Source: Isoetes taiwanensis
Lineage: Eukaryota > Streptophyta > Lycopodiopsida > Isoetales > Isoetaceae
Assembly (NCBI GenBank): GCA_021234155.1
Contig: JAJEKV010000137.1
Location: forward strand, 1,216,225-1,280,224
DNA: 64,000 bases
Direction: 5' to 3'
Below the pieces are notes generated by a model. It was not told the DNA's origin, did not search any database, and saw only the letters and a program-made list of their open reading frames with translations. The stretch's first letter is position 1, and every line of letters starts with the position of its first letter. Of the stretch, positions 49,160 to 61,700 are shown piece after piece. Both the position numbers and the translations under genes were made by a program.

Positions 49160-49760
49160 TTTCTTAGAAACATGTAAGTCATCTGGACACTTCGACTTCT
49201 TCCAATTCGGACTCCTGCACCAGCATCCATCCAACATAAATATAAGGCGAGGAATCACGGGCTCCCTCTCTTCCCAAGTCGGTCGAATTGTAGCCTTATC
49301 CATGCCGGACCAATGCAGCTCTCACCGCAGCCATAGAATACATACTAAAGCCACCAAAAATATGCGTGGCGATATCTCTCCTAACAGCCACTACTCGATC
49401 GTAATTGGCGGATAATGGGATGTGATTACCAATCAACGAGAGGGCCTTGAGTTTCAAGACCTCTTCGGTCCATATGGGCAAGATTTTAGAATGGAACACA
49501 ACGATCTCTCCCTTATAAAGGTAGCCCATATAGTGGGCGATACTTGCATCTCTCGCCAAGGGTAACTCTGTCATGTCCGGGCGCAAAAATCGCCCACAAA
49601 AATCTCTGCAAGAATAAACAATCGTTCTTAGGCACTTAACAAAATAAGCAAACTTATGGTAGCTTACCTCCACTTCATCGGATGTAATAACCTCTTTGGT
49701 AGAAATGTTGATGGATCTACCTTGAAGAGCTTGATTCGCTCTTTGATACTTGTTTTGCAC
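49160..49760 (-). pseudogene. Hypothetical minus-strand coding region
   Basis: Open for 154 codons from 49760 down to 49296 (starts MQNKYQRANQALQGR; includes RDASIAHYMGYLYKGEIVVF). After a stop at about 49296, coding character continues one frame over with TIRPTWEEREPVIPRLIF down to about 49160. No motif recognised. Its neighbours are decayed repeats and palindromic motifs, so a transposon gene is likely, but unproved. Confidence 0.35.
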
Positions 49761-49769
49761 TATCTTTTT

Positions 49770-51175
49770 TAGCTTCGATGTACTCTCGCCTCGAACTTTT
49801 ACTTCACGAGACTTCCTTCAAGCCCATTTCGCCATCTCCGAACTCTATCAAAAGCATTCTCGTGGAGCTATTGAAGTTCCATCATAAGTTAAGAGATCGT
49901 GGCAGGTCCCTAGGCACTTCGCTCAAGTCAATGAAGTTGTCTAGACCAACAACGAAAAGCATAGATTTGTCCAAGGACCTCATCTTCCCTCAAACCCGGT
50001 AATGGAAGATATATCATCATGGAGAAGAAGATAGTCCTTCCCTCCTATGCTAACCGGCAAGGCTTCCGTGACACCCCATCTATCAAGATTCTCTTCATGC
50101 TCGTCTCACGTCTTCATCCTCGCCCTCGTCGAGCTTTTCCACCAGTTCCTTCTCTTTCTCATCAAATACCTCCTCTACAGGATCGAGGTTCTCAATAGCC
50201 TTCACCGTGGTTCTTCCCTATCTGTTGGTGGAACCGTATATATCATGTAAGTAGCAAACATGATGTCAATCGGATATAAATTATCCTTCCCATCCTTCTC
50301 ACATAAGTCGGCCGGGCTCTTGAACGACCTTCAACCTTATCTTGGTCACCTTTGGGAAAAAGCTTGAAAAGGACTTTAGACTCAATACAATCTTCCCAAA
50401 TCGAGGGAGAAGGGACGCTTCCGGTTTACGCCCGGGCCATGAAACCATGAATGTAATCAACCATACACGCCATCGTGTTTGTTAGCCTCGTGAGATTATA
50501 TCTATCGTTAGGGCGGTTATTGTAGACTACAATGGCGTCTACCGGGTTTCGTTGTTGTTGAGCGAACTCATCAGGGTGTGACGGTAGATACTCGCTTCCT
50601 TCCCGACGATCTGGTCATACCATGCACCGAACTGTTCCCAAGCTTTCTCGACCCGCCGTTTGACATTGCGGAATTGTAAGCGCCTCCTTTAGTGCAATAA
50701 AAACCTGATCGCCTAAAAGTAAGTGCTCATGGCCGAGCGACGGCGCAAGAAACTAAAATGTCTTAAGTGTCCCCGACGAATATATACGCACCGCGGGCTA
50801 CTTGCAAAACAAATATAAACCCCAAAGACAACAATAAGGTATTCGCGACCGGGCCGCGGTCGCGATATTTTGGGTCGAAAAGAAGGCCAAATTTATGTTA
50901 ATCGCAAAACATACTACACCGCGGGCCACGGTCGAAACTACACAACACGACTACACGAACTCCACATATTTCGCATACGGTACCCGCGGTGCTATCTTTG
51001 CAAAAGGATATAAGTTATTGACAAACAACACCGGATTTGAACCCAAGAACACCATTGTTATTTATTTGTTTAACTGTTTTCACTTAAAGAAAGTACAACA
51101 GAGGCATACTGAGCTTTGTTGTATACAATTCTTCCCTACGTTTTCCTACCTTGACATCATCCACCAAAAATGGAA
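49770..51175. other. No intact gene
   Basis: Short frames on both strands; 49778-50250 on the plus strand is Leu/Ser-rich and C-rich but breaks repeatedly. Palindromic motifs occur at 50843-50990. Confidence 0.35.
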
Positions 51176-51179
51176 GACG

Positions 51180-52610
51180 TTTAAGTCACATTCGATTCCA
51201 AAATAATTCTTACATCAAATAAAGACCATGCTTCTTCGACTTTTAAAGTTTTAAACAATTGACCACTTTTGAAGATAGCAATGTCAATGACCGCAGAATG
51301 GGTACCATCGAAGATCGCCTTGTTCCACTTTGAACCCACGCCCATCTGCTCCCTTCTTTTACTTCCCTCCATCTTCGTATTTGAAGGTAATGTAAAACCG
51401 CTTGCTTTCGAATACAATACCGATTCGAATGCTTTCTTTCTTTATCCCGCGACCGTACCTTCTCAACTCCTTCATGCACGGGATGACCATTCATCACATA
51501 AAATGTCATCCGAAACAAACCGACAATCACTTACGATAAACATTTTTTGAAGTCTTCTTGACATTCTCGACATTCTTAAACAAGGTAATAAACATATCGA
51601 TGGGTACATTTACTTTCACGTGTCCACGGACTCCACCTTTCTCCTTCAAAACACCGAAAATTTCCGTGACAATTTCAGCTTGGCAAGAAAGCAGAACTGG
51701 AATCCATTGGGCAGGAACTAAGCTATGATAATGGGGGCAATGGTAAGTCCACAATTTTGCCTTTCCGAGGATAATACTCATATTTTAAGAACCAAATCCC
51801 CTTTCCCAAATGCACTTCGCTTTGACATTCAAAAAAGCAAGGATCCAATATCATAATAGAAAGCACTAAGATGCTTGTGATAGAACTTCGATGGTTCCGT
51901 GTCCAAAGACATCGGAAATACAGAGCCCTGAGATACCAGAAACCCAATTAGTTGATTTATTCAAAATGTAATGAATGACGGATTAGCACAGATATAATGA
52001 AACTCACAATTCGCACAAAGCTCAGGGAAATTACGTCGAGATCTTATCTTTTCTTTTCTCATGTCTGTCGGTGTGTATAGGTGTCTGACCTTGATATATA
52101 CTTCCCCTCTCACCTCGAACCCGACAACAATAGCCTTCCAATGGCTTGAAATAACATTTCTCCTGCCTTTGATCACCCGATGAGGACCTCTGAGTGGCGG
52201 TCGGATTGTCACGGCTCCCAAGAAATATATTGAAGCACCAAAATCGTTCTCACCGGATTTGAGGTAATCGCCATCCTAAAATGAACCGGCAAATTAATTA
52301 GATCAAACAGTCTGAATCAGATGAGCTCGCAGAACTAGAAGGATTGAAAGCATTAGCAAACCTGGATGGAGAGACGCGAAAAGAAGAGCCGTTGAGGAAG
52401 GGGGGGTACTTATAGACACCCCAACATTTGGGCGGTAATTCAGGGCGGGAATAATTTGTAATTATTACTTCCCGCCCACCGAACCTCCAGGGCAGGTAGA
52501 TAAGGATAATGCCGAACCTGTACCTTGACGACACCTGGCATGGGAAGGGAGGCATGGATGAAGAAAAGCCTGTACCCCCCCGAATTCTCATTGGCCGCGC
52601 GATTTCCATG
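51180..52610 (-). pseudogene. Hypothetical minus-strand gene, broken
   Basis: Coding-like frames follow one another on the minus strand: 52609-52298 (ends FNPSSSASSSDSD-like), 52221-51961 (IRPPLRGPHRVIKGRRNVIS, then KVRHLYTPTDMRKEK), 51947-51723 and 51781-51527 (QAEIVTEIFGVLKEKGGVRG), and 51417-51181 (SKWNKAIFDGTHSAVIDIAI). The pieces overlap in different frames, so the gene is frameshifted or spliced in a way I could not resolve. Family unknown. Confidence 0.35.
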
Positions 52611-52657
52611 CTGGCATCGAGCTTGGGACAATAAGTGAACCCAAAAAAACTCTAATG

Positions 52658-52812
52658 GTGGCTTGTTGATAAGAGGAAATTTGTGTCTCATCCCATGGCC
52701 AATACATTCGCCAAAAACCCGTCTCTTACTCGCTAAGAAACTGGTTAAAGAGTTGCATTTCTACAATCGGTCAGGATCCTCAACTCTTTAGAAATCTTTC
52801 AGCTAGACGTGG
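52658..52812 (+). repeat. Family R, terminal fragment
   Basis: Matches the last part of copy c (32230-32395) with few differences: GGCTTGTTGATAAGAGGAA, CCATGGCCAATACATTCGCC, CCCGTCTCTTACTCGCTAAG, AACTCTTTAGAAATC, CAGCTAGACGTGG. Only this end is present. Confidence 0.85.
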
Positions 52813-53590
52813 TTTTTTTTATATCAAGGGTTAAGAATTTACACACTAAGGTAGTTTTTATTTTATGGGACGATTTCAGGATGATGAATGATGTTCATAA
52901 TGATCTACATTCTTCAATCCAATAACAAACATTGAGAATTCCATTTTGAAAAATCTGATCAACGTCTCAGATCAGGTTTGCGGTGTGATTTTTACATTCG
53001 ACAATTTGAACTATTGCAAGAAGTCATGCGGGATAGAGCATCAAGGAGATTCAATATTCTCAATGTAACATTGAGAATATTCTCAACAGGAGCACATTAT
53101 GCGTATTGCTCTTCAAGTCTTGTCCACGGCATTATGCTTTTACCCATACATGAGTATAATATGCTTGACAGTCATCACACTCCTCAATCACAACTATTTG
53201 TTATCCTGAAACTAGGGATCATGTTGAACTCGTTTTATGGCTTCAGTTTAGGGGGTTCTCGAGATCTTCCAGTTTATCACACTTATCAATTGCAGCTATA
53301 TTAGGGGTCATGTTGAACTCATTTTAAGACGATACGTTTAACAACCTGACAATAGATTCATTTGATTGATTTAATTTAATGGATCCTTGACATCTTCTAG
53401 TTTGTTCGGACAACACAAAACCAAAGCATCAAACATCAAGAAAAGTGGATAAGCATTCTTGGTTATGATCCAATCATAGAATGCCATGTGGCGATCATTC
53501 TAATCATGAATGGAAATTGGCTCTCCATTCCCGGCATAACCTCTTTTGCAACAAGTCGTGGATTCTTGGTCCTTCGATCCGGATCTTTCC
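52813..53590. other. No gene recognised
   Basis: AT-rich sequence with direct echoes such as GGGATCATGTTGAACTCGTTTTA (about 53216) and GGGGTCATGTTGAACTCATTTTA (about 53305). Otherwise nothing. Confidence 0.4.
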
Positions 53591-53595
53591 TTGAC

Positions 53596-53732
53596 GTCGT
53601 GGAGCAAGAACAAGTCGAGAGATTCCTGCTCTAGAATGGGAGCTGGCTACAAGCAGCAACCAGGAGTGTCGTGGTAGCCAGCTCCCATTCCTGAGCAAAA
53701 ATCCACTCCTTGTTGCTGTTCCACATAACGAC
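53596..53732. repeat. Long foldback upstream of MsrA
   Basis: The core arms GAATGGGAGCTGGCTAC (53634-53650) and GTAGCCAGCTCCCATTC (53674-53690) are perfect complements of 17 bases with a 23-base loop. Outside the core, pairing continues imperfectly for about 40 more bases per side (GTCGT...AGCAAGAACAAG against its counterpart before 53732). The size and shape fit a microRNA-type precursor or a small foldback transposon. It ends about 220 bases before the MsrA start codon. Confidence 0.6.
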
Positions 53733-53950
53733 ATGGTTAACAACCGACAACAGATTTATAGAATGCAGAACATTTTCACGTTCATAGGTTTCCTAATGGT
53801 CCATCAATGATAACGAGTGAACCTAGACCAGTGGGAGTTGAACCTTGTGGAGTTGAACCTAATGGTGGATCACAGGTAACATCCCAAATACAAGCAACCA
53901 TGCACGACACAATAATTAAAACTGACCGTAAACCGAAAGGAAACATAGAA

Positions 53951-55348
53951 ATGGCATCTACCCTTCTTGTGGCGACTCTGTCGATCCTGATTTTTGCCAG
54001 CAATGGGGTCTCGGCAATCAGAGTGTCGGCAGAAGGTTTTTCCGTTGCCCGAGCACTGCGAAGTAAAGAGGTATCTCTCACAAAAACTGCTGCATTTGCC
54101 ATGGGTAGCTTCTGGAGGGCCGAAGCAGTATATGGTTGTGTTCCTGGAGTTGTTAGGACGCGAGTGGGTTATTCCGGAGGCCTAAAGCAGAATCCCGAGT
54201 ACCGGAATATTGGGGATCATGCCGAAACAGTCGAGGTACGGAGGAATTTGTTTTGCTTCACATTAGGGTTCGCCTTTGTTTTTTTGTCTAGTTTGAATGG
54301 CATCATATAGTAGAATAAATATATTTCGATCTATGATAGGTGGAATACGATCCAACAATTGTTAGATACGAACAGTTATTAGACATCTTTTGGTCGAATC
54401 ATGATTCTACACAAGTATTTGGACAAGGCCCAGACGTTGGTGAGCAATACAGGTACAGCTTGTATATGATATTAACAAGCAAAAAATCATTTTCTTTACT
54501 CGTGTTTCTTTTCTACCAGGTCAGTTATATTTACTCAGGGGGAAGAAGAAGCAAGCCTTGCAGAGTTGAGCAAGGAGAGAGAACAAGACAAGAGAGCCAA
54601 TGCTTTAATAGTTACTGAAATTGAACCTTTGGATACATTTTATGCTGCAGAAGTGGAGCACCAGGTAAAAATAAAATCATTTAGTATTTTCTTTTACTTT
54701 GTATCTTTATCATCCTTCTTCCACGATCTGTTTGTAGAGCATAAACTTGGTCTGCCTCCTTTCCCAGATCTTTCTTCTGTCCCGTGCCACTTCACAACCT
54801 TGAATATTTATATAGTTTATGGCAGCATCTTCTGTTGCTTACGCTGCTACTACAAAGAAAATAGCAAAAAATATGACCCTTACGACGCAAGTTACATATA
54901 AATGAACCTTTTGACATAAGATCCGAATATCTGGCTCCAAAAGAATAATTTTTTCACGTGTAGGTATATCTGCATTAGTCATCAATTGGGCTAGAAGTTT
55001 ACTGAGGAGTAAGAAGTACACAGTTGTTAATTATATAATTTTAGATGAAGTTAGCTAGGTATTTAATTTTGTATTGACATGTTTCTCATTCTTACATGTT
55101 TACCTTGTGGATATCCGAAATTGCTGATGTTTTCGTAATAAATGTTGTAGAAATTTGAGTTGAGGCGAAGGCCTCTGCTGCTCCAACTTTTTGGAGAGCT
55201 GTCAGAGGAAGATTTTGTCAAATCAACAGCTGCAGCAAAATTTAATGGCTTTGTAGCGGGGATGTGCCCACCGTCTTATCATAACTTCATAAATGGCAAA
55301 GTCAACCTGTTTCTGAAATATCGGCCAAAAGTTGATGAACTTTTGTAA
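53951..55348 (+). CDS. Peptide methionine sulfoxide reductase A, MSRA5-like (4 exons)
   Basis: Reduces methionine-S-sulfoxide in proteins in the canonical family. Exons 53951-54235, 54340-54452, 54520-54664, 55151-55348; all introns GT..AG and phases fit, giving 246 residues, close to the plant MSRA5 length. Residues 1-22 ([20 protein letters not shown], then SA) look like a secretory signal peptide, so the protein should enter the [14 protein letters not shown] at 52-63 replaces the canonical GCFWG, as I recall for plant MSRA5: Ser53 stands where the catalytic Cys normally is; the only Cys are C63 and C220. GYSGG (73-77), GDHAETVEV (89-97), NHD and [11 protein letters not shown] are conserved family parts. 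The frame is open upstream to 53807, but the start at 53951 gives the signal peptide. Intact, with no CAG/CTG lesions. Confidence 0.9.
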
Positions 55349-56498
55349 ATATAGCCACTATCCTCCATCCATAATTGAATCTGAATCACAGCTTTGGAGC
55401 TTGCAAGTTGGAGCTTTGAAGAGTTTCAAAGTTTGAAGCAGTTTCCAAAGTCTCTAACTTAGCTGGTTTTTTAAATCCTAGTCGGGCTGGTGGTGCGTTT
55501 GCCAAAACCAGTATACATTTTCCCACCAAATTAAAATGATGCAATGATCAGGTGCTGGAAAAGTGTCTCGTGGCCACAGACAATTGTAGAGACATTATAG
55601 CTGAAATATTTCTAGCACTATTATACCAGCACTGCAGAAAAGTAATCCTAACCATGGTAGAATTGAGTGCTGCTTCTTGCTGAATGAGAAGGAAGAGAGA
55701 CATCCTTAATTGGAGGACTATATTATTTAACATTATTATTCTACTGCCTCAGATATTAACTGTGTTCATCTGGGGGACTGAACAGTCTGCTTCCTGCTCA
55801 ATTAAAAATGGGGGATTTTATGCATATGTATCTTACTGGATGTGGAAACCATACTGATGATATGGTTCAAAGATGGAACAAGACTTAACAGCGTTACATT
55901 CATAATAGATTTGCCAGAAAATTAGGAGGAAGGTTGTGCAGATGCAACATCTATTTGGATGAATGGTGTTTATAAGTGCCAAGCATTCATTTTCCTAAAT
56001 ACCTTTGAAAGGAAGGCCTTCTACTATCGTCTTGAACAAGTTCTCAAAACATTCTTATTAAATTTAGAGTTATAAAGGTGATATATAAAGGTGATATACT
56101 GCCATATCCAATTTCATGTGGAAGAGACAAACTTAAATTTAGAAAGTTAAAAGTGATAGTGTCATATCCAATTTAGAAGGTTTAAAGTGATCTGAGTATC
56201 ATATCTGATTTCCTTGCAAGGGACAATAGTAATATTTGCCATTCAAAGGTACACACAAAAAGGATACACCCCCACAACGGGTATTGTTACATTCAAAAGG
56301 TGTACATCCTAATACTCGTTCTATCCTAGCCCTTGATCCAGGGCGTATGTATACCATAAGATATGCCATATCTTGCAACCATGGCCGTCCCTCCAAAAAG
56401 AAGATGGGGTCAAACCCCATTTTCCACGTCAGCCCACATCTAAAAGAAGATAGAAAAGAAAGAAGAAGAATACAACACTGCAAGAAACCAATCGTAAG

Positions 56499-56529
<31 letters not shown>

Positions 56530-58073
56530 TGCCCAGATTGAAGAGGTCTGGATATGACAACAACTTCGGTGGCATCAAATAAGCCAAGATAACCACCGCC
56601 ATAGCCATCTCCACGCAGCGCTCCTTCCCAAAATCCAACAAATTTCTAAACCAGCCAAAAATACAGACCATTGATACCTATATACTGACATCAGCATTAT
56701 ACTAAAAATGCATACGAATACCCTCATAAACCTTCAGAAATCATATGTAACATGTTGCCCACTCCACAATTGCAGAAGATAATGGATGTCTAAAGTACCC
56801 AACCTGGGTATTGGATACTTTTATAATGTCTCAATATAACTAATAAGTGTTAAATTGGATGCATTCATTTTGATCTCTAAATAGTATTGTCTTTATCTTA
56901 ACCTTAGCATTAACATACTTTGACTTTATTTTGAATTTTTGAGTTAGTTTTGATCAAAAGAATAAGAAAATTGTAACCAATCTAAAAGCACCTAGTGTAA
57001 GTACTTTGACAGGTTCCACAAGTGGTAGAGTGTAGGACGCTGCCTTGTGGCGTGACGTTAAAATCTCTTCTTCTTCTTCTAACACCTTCGGTATCTAAGG
57101 TGCTAGTGCAAGGGTGTCTGTAGAAGCTCATGTGAGGATTGATGTGGAACGAAAAAAGCTGCATATTCGCATCTCATAGTCGTAAATATTGAGAACAAAT
57201 CCGGAGTGTATGTCGTTCATCTTCTAGAGTTCTCAGCTGACAACATATGCAAATTCTAGACTCCCTTGGTTCATCAACCCACCTACATGGTTCATAAACT
57301 AGAAATACTGCATCTGAGATGCTTATGTAGATAGGTTCTATTTAGATGACTTTCGTGTCTCCCATTATGAGTGTCTACTTTTTGGCGTTGAAGCTGTCCT
57401 CATAGCACGAACTAGGTACCTGTCACATGGTCCTTCAGGATAATTGACAATAAAACAAAATGTATTCTGTTCTTTTCTGTTAGTTGAACGAACGACAACA
57501 TTCTAGATTTAGCATACAATGTTGTCATTTTTCTCCTGCTTTTGAGATGGGCATGAATCGTTTTTTGACTTTAGCATTCCATTCCACGCTTCCACAACTT
57601 CTCAGAGTCCAATCTGTGCATGACTTGGCATTATACATGAGCGTCTTCAATTATTGAGCCCTTAGTAGTCATCATCGCCTACTTATATTTTCTTCTTACT
57701 TATCTAGTATCATCATTACTGCAAAGGTTTTTTCCCTGAGAGTTTTTAAATCTGCTAGTAATGGCTGTACTAGGCCATTGCATGGGTCCCATGGCCTCTT
57801 GGTCTTCGTGGATGTTAAAAAATGTATTCTATTCTTTTTCCTAAAACGAAAGAGATGATATGGTGAACATTCAAAAATACATTAAACAATTTCAATATGC
57901 AATTGAGAGTTGACATGGTGACCTAAAGTTCAACATGTTATTTCTCTACGATATTCTGACAAATTCCCACCGCCACCATGAGGCAAGGGTTTCCTGTGGC
58001 TGTATACTCAAGGTCACGGGTTTAATGCCTCGTTGTGAAAATGGCCATGCATCATTGTAAAGTTGGTGGGGGA
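55349..58073. other. MsrA downstream and intergenic DNA
   Basis: No gene seen. Contains an AAAAG-type tract at about 56498-56530, a CTT run near 57067-57080, and small inverted repeats near 56355 (GATATGCC/ATATC) and 56408 (GGGGTCAAACCCC). The 3' UTR and poly(A) site of MsrA must lie at its left end, but I cannot place them. Confidence 0.4.
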
Positions 58074-58078
58074 CAACC
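58074..58078. repeat. Copia-1 target site duplication, left
   Basis: CAACC immediately before the element; the identical CAACC follows it at 63667-63671. Confidence 0.9.
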
Positions 58079-58753
58079 TGTTAGAGAATAGATTATATTT
58101 GCAAGTTCTACTCAACCTCTATTCTATTCTCAAGATCTATTACAAGACCAACCTTATAAGTTCACACTTTAATCTTAAAACCACAAGAGTATATTTAATT
58201 TTCAACCATTATAAGAAATCATAGCAATCACTATTCATTTGGCATCGAATGATTTACTGTAGCATTACAACACTTGGAGAACTCGGGCATCCAATATTTC
58301 ATGGATCCAACTCAATCCGGCACACCAAACTTGGTTCTCTATATCCTGCAAGTTCATCTGCATCTTTATAACTCTTCTGCATATAGAATCCGATCGGTGA
58401 GGCTTGGCCATCTAAGATTCTATATAAGTCTCTCTTATCTTCAATATATCCCATATTTCTCGAGCTTGGAATTATCCCACATGTTTGGGCTTCAACCATT
58501 GAACGACCATTTCTTATAGTTAAATGTTAACCATTAACCAACAATTAACCTTTAACTATACTTCCAACAAGAAATTGCATATACCTAGGTTCCAGTTTCA
58601 AACCATGCAAGTCTTTGAACATACCTAGGTTCAAGTTGTGATCTTCATGCATCGCTTCAATAGCTTGCCCTAAACTGTATACCTTCTTATAACATGTTGA
58701 CACTTTGATCTCAAGTTCTCAGACTACACATAAATAACATGACACTACTAACA
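58079..58753 (-). repeat. Copia-1 3' LTR
   Basis: 675 bases. Differs from the 5' LTR by a roughly 30-base segment near 58707-58740 absent there, and by changes at CTG sites, for example GTCTTTGAAC (58611) against GTGCTGAAC (63557). Confidence 0.92.
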
Positions 58754-58765
58754 CTTTCCCTTCAT
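58754..58765 (-). promoter_or_regulatory. Copia-1 polypurine tract
   Basis: On the minus strand ATGAAGGGAAAG precedes the 3' LTR directly, identical to the tract of Copia-2. It primes plus-strand DNA synthesis. Confidence 0.85.
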
Positions 58766-61700
58766 GTTATTTTCTCTCAAGAATCGATCATTTGTCTCAA
58801 ATAATTGAATTTTATCTCGGTCAATGCCTTAGTCGAATATCTCGCTAGTCTGCAACTCGTTTGTATATAATGTACTTCAATAATTTTTCTACTTACCGAT
58901 CCCTTATGAAATGCATCTCCACTCAATGTGCTTGGTTCTTTTCGTCTTTGTATGGGATTCTTAGTCATTGCTATGCACCGAGCTATTAGAGAATAACCGC
59001 AAAGGTTTTCTTTGTTCTATCCCTATTTCCTTCAATAACCTTTCACTCCATACCATTTCCTTTGCAAAGAAGAGTTGTGGTCATATTCTCGCTTCGCGGA
59101 AGAAAGTGCTATGGCCTTTTGCTTCCTACATTTCCAAGAGATAGGCCCTCCACCTAGCATGCAAATAATTCCCCGAGGTTGACTTTCTCTCATCGTGGTC
59201 TCCACCCCACCAATCACAAGATGACAATAGCTCCATGTTGTCAGAATTGAATTGAATGCCAAAATCCACAGTTCCTTTCAAATATCTAAGGACTCTCTTA
59301 GCTGCCTGCCAATGTGCCCTTCCAAAATTATGACAATACCTGCTCAAGATATTTACTGCAAATGAAATATCAGGTCTTGTGCAGTTAGATAAATATAACA
59401 AACATCCAACTAATTCTTGATATGGAACCTTTTCCAATTCTAACTTCTCTTTATCAGATTGTTCACCAATATTAGAAGAAAGTTTGTTACCAGGAACCAT
59501 GGGAGTTTGAACCACCTTACAATCTTCCATGTTGAATCTTTTGAGCATGCCTGCAATATTCTGACCCTGTGTTAGAGTTAGAATTTATTTGTTTCGATCT
59601 CTGGAAACCTCAATACCTAAAAACTTCTTGAGTTCTCCCAAATCAACCATCTTAAAACGACTTTTAAGAATGTCTTTACACTTTTGTAGCACCCCAAGAC
59701 TGCTACTAATCATTACATTGTCATCCACATACAATGCAATATAACAAACTTCATTTCCATCTCTGAATAAATAAATATTACCATCATCTTTCCGTTTTGA
59801 AAAACCTTGTTCTCTTAGATATGCATCCATGCACATGTACCACTGTCTTGGTGATTGCTTTAGTCCATAGACAGCTTTCTTAAGCTTCCATACTTTGGCT
59901 TTCCCTTGCTCAAAACCAGGAGGTTGCATCATAAATATTTCTTCTTCTAACTCTGCATTTAAAAATGCAGTAGACACATCCATGTGATGTACCTCAAAGT
60001 TTTTTGCATTGGCTACAGCCAATAACATTCTGATACTTGGCATTTTGACTATGGGAGAAAAGGTTTCCTCATAGTCAATCCCCTTTCTTTGAGTGTATCC
60101 CTGAGCTACTAACCGAGCCTTATACTTTATTGAATTGGGTTAAGCACCTTGCTTTATTTTAAATATCCATTTACATCCCACTGCATGTCTATCTTTGGGC
60201 AAATCTACAAGTTCATATGTCCCTGTTCTTTTGAAGGCATCTAGTTCATCATTCATAGCAATTTTCCATTTTTGTCCATCAACTGCATTTATAGCCTCCT
60301 TAAATGACTTGGGTACTTCAGTATCCAATAGAGCAAGGATCTCAACCAAATTTATATCAGCTATTTCATTCTGCAACCTTTTGATTCTCCCTGTGCTATC
60401 TCTTCCAAAAACCCCAGGATCTATATTAGCCTCTTGTTGTAGAATTTGTGCTGCTGTCCTTCTGCTAGGTTTTGGTTTGGATGCTCTTTTGTCAGTGATA
60501 TCTTCAGGAATATCTGCATCACCTGCATACCTATCTTGCTGAGTATCAACTTTAATAATATCCTTTTCATCATCATCCATAATGTTATCATCTTGGAGCT
60601 GTGGTAACTTCTGAGCCTGCTTATCTTTGACATTAATAGAAGAGAATTCAATATTCTTATAACATTGAGACTCACAAATGTGACATCTCTGCTGATTAAA
60701 ATTCTCTTACTTTGTGGATCAAATAATCTATAAGCTTTTGACTCTTTATCATACCCTACTAGAAAAGCTATTCTAGCTCGATCATCCAACTTAAGTCTTT
60801 TTCTGCTTTTGGCACATGAACAAAGCTTAAACACCCAAAAGTTCTTAGCTGCTCATAGTTTGGTTTAACCCCTGACCACATTTCATTTGATGTCATTCCA
60901 TTAAGACCTTTGCTTGGCAACATATTCTGAACTTCTACGGCAGTCAAAACAGCCTCTTCCCATAAATAATTAGGTAGCCCTGTATGCTTTATCATAGCTC
61001 TAACAGCATTCAAGATTGTTCTATTTTTCTTTTCAGCAATTCCATTAGTTTGAGGTGAGTAACTACATGTAAATTGCCTTTTAACTCCCCTGACTTTACA
61101 AAACCTGATAAATTCAGTTGACATGAATTCTCCACCACGGTCTGAACGAATGCATTTAATCTTTTTCCCCGTTTCCAATTCTACTTCTGCAGCAAATAAT
61201 TTATAAGCCTCAAAGGCTTGATCTTTAGTTCTAAGACACATGCACATGGTCTTTCTACTAAAGTCATCAATAAAGGTAATAAAATACCTTTTCCCTGATA
61301 TTCCTCGAACATTAAGGGGACCACAAAGGTCAGAATGCACTATTTCCAACACTTCTTTGGTTTTCCTTTTTGCCCTTTTACAAGGCAGTCTTGCATATTT
61401 TCCTAACATGCATCCCAAACAGACTTTTGGTCTTTTGACTCCATCTTTTACCTTAATTAATTTTCCTTTGACCAAAGCATCTATGGTGCTATGATTAACA
61501 TGACATAGCCTCTGATGCCAAATGTCTAGGTCAGGAATCTCAACAGAATTAACAGAGGGTATACAACTGCCATCCAATGCAAACAAGTTGCCAAATCTTT
61601 TTGCAAGAAACTTGATTTCATTATCAAAGAACACTTTACATTGATATTTGTCAAACACAACAGTGTAATCCATATCTACTAACTTTACATTGATATTTGT

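Larger units (their letters stand above)
43700..51000. repeat. Cluster of GC-rich palindromic motifs
   Basis: At least a dozen variants of GTGGCC(A/G)CGGT(C/G)CGAA or its complement lie in 7.3 kb: near 43825, 45436, 45492, 45548, 46703, 46755, 48866, 48914, 48968, 49024, 50843, 50917 and 50980. The instance at 48968-48991 is a perfect 24-base palindrome (half TTCGCACCGTGG). 50843-50864 is nearly palindromic. Several are followed by AAATT. They occur in both orientations among AT-rich DNA. Clustered short motifs of this kind are typical of subterminal regions of plant DNA transposons, but I found no ends. Confidence 0.55.

Noticed and set aside
53807-53950. Upstream in-frame ATG of MsrA
   Set aside because: Starting there would bury the signal peptide behind a low-complexity leader; 53951 is the better start.
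58274-58519. Open frames inside the Copia-1 LTRs
   Set aside because: Present in both LTRs with disruptive differences; LTR sequence, not genes.
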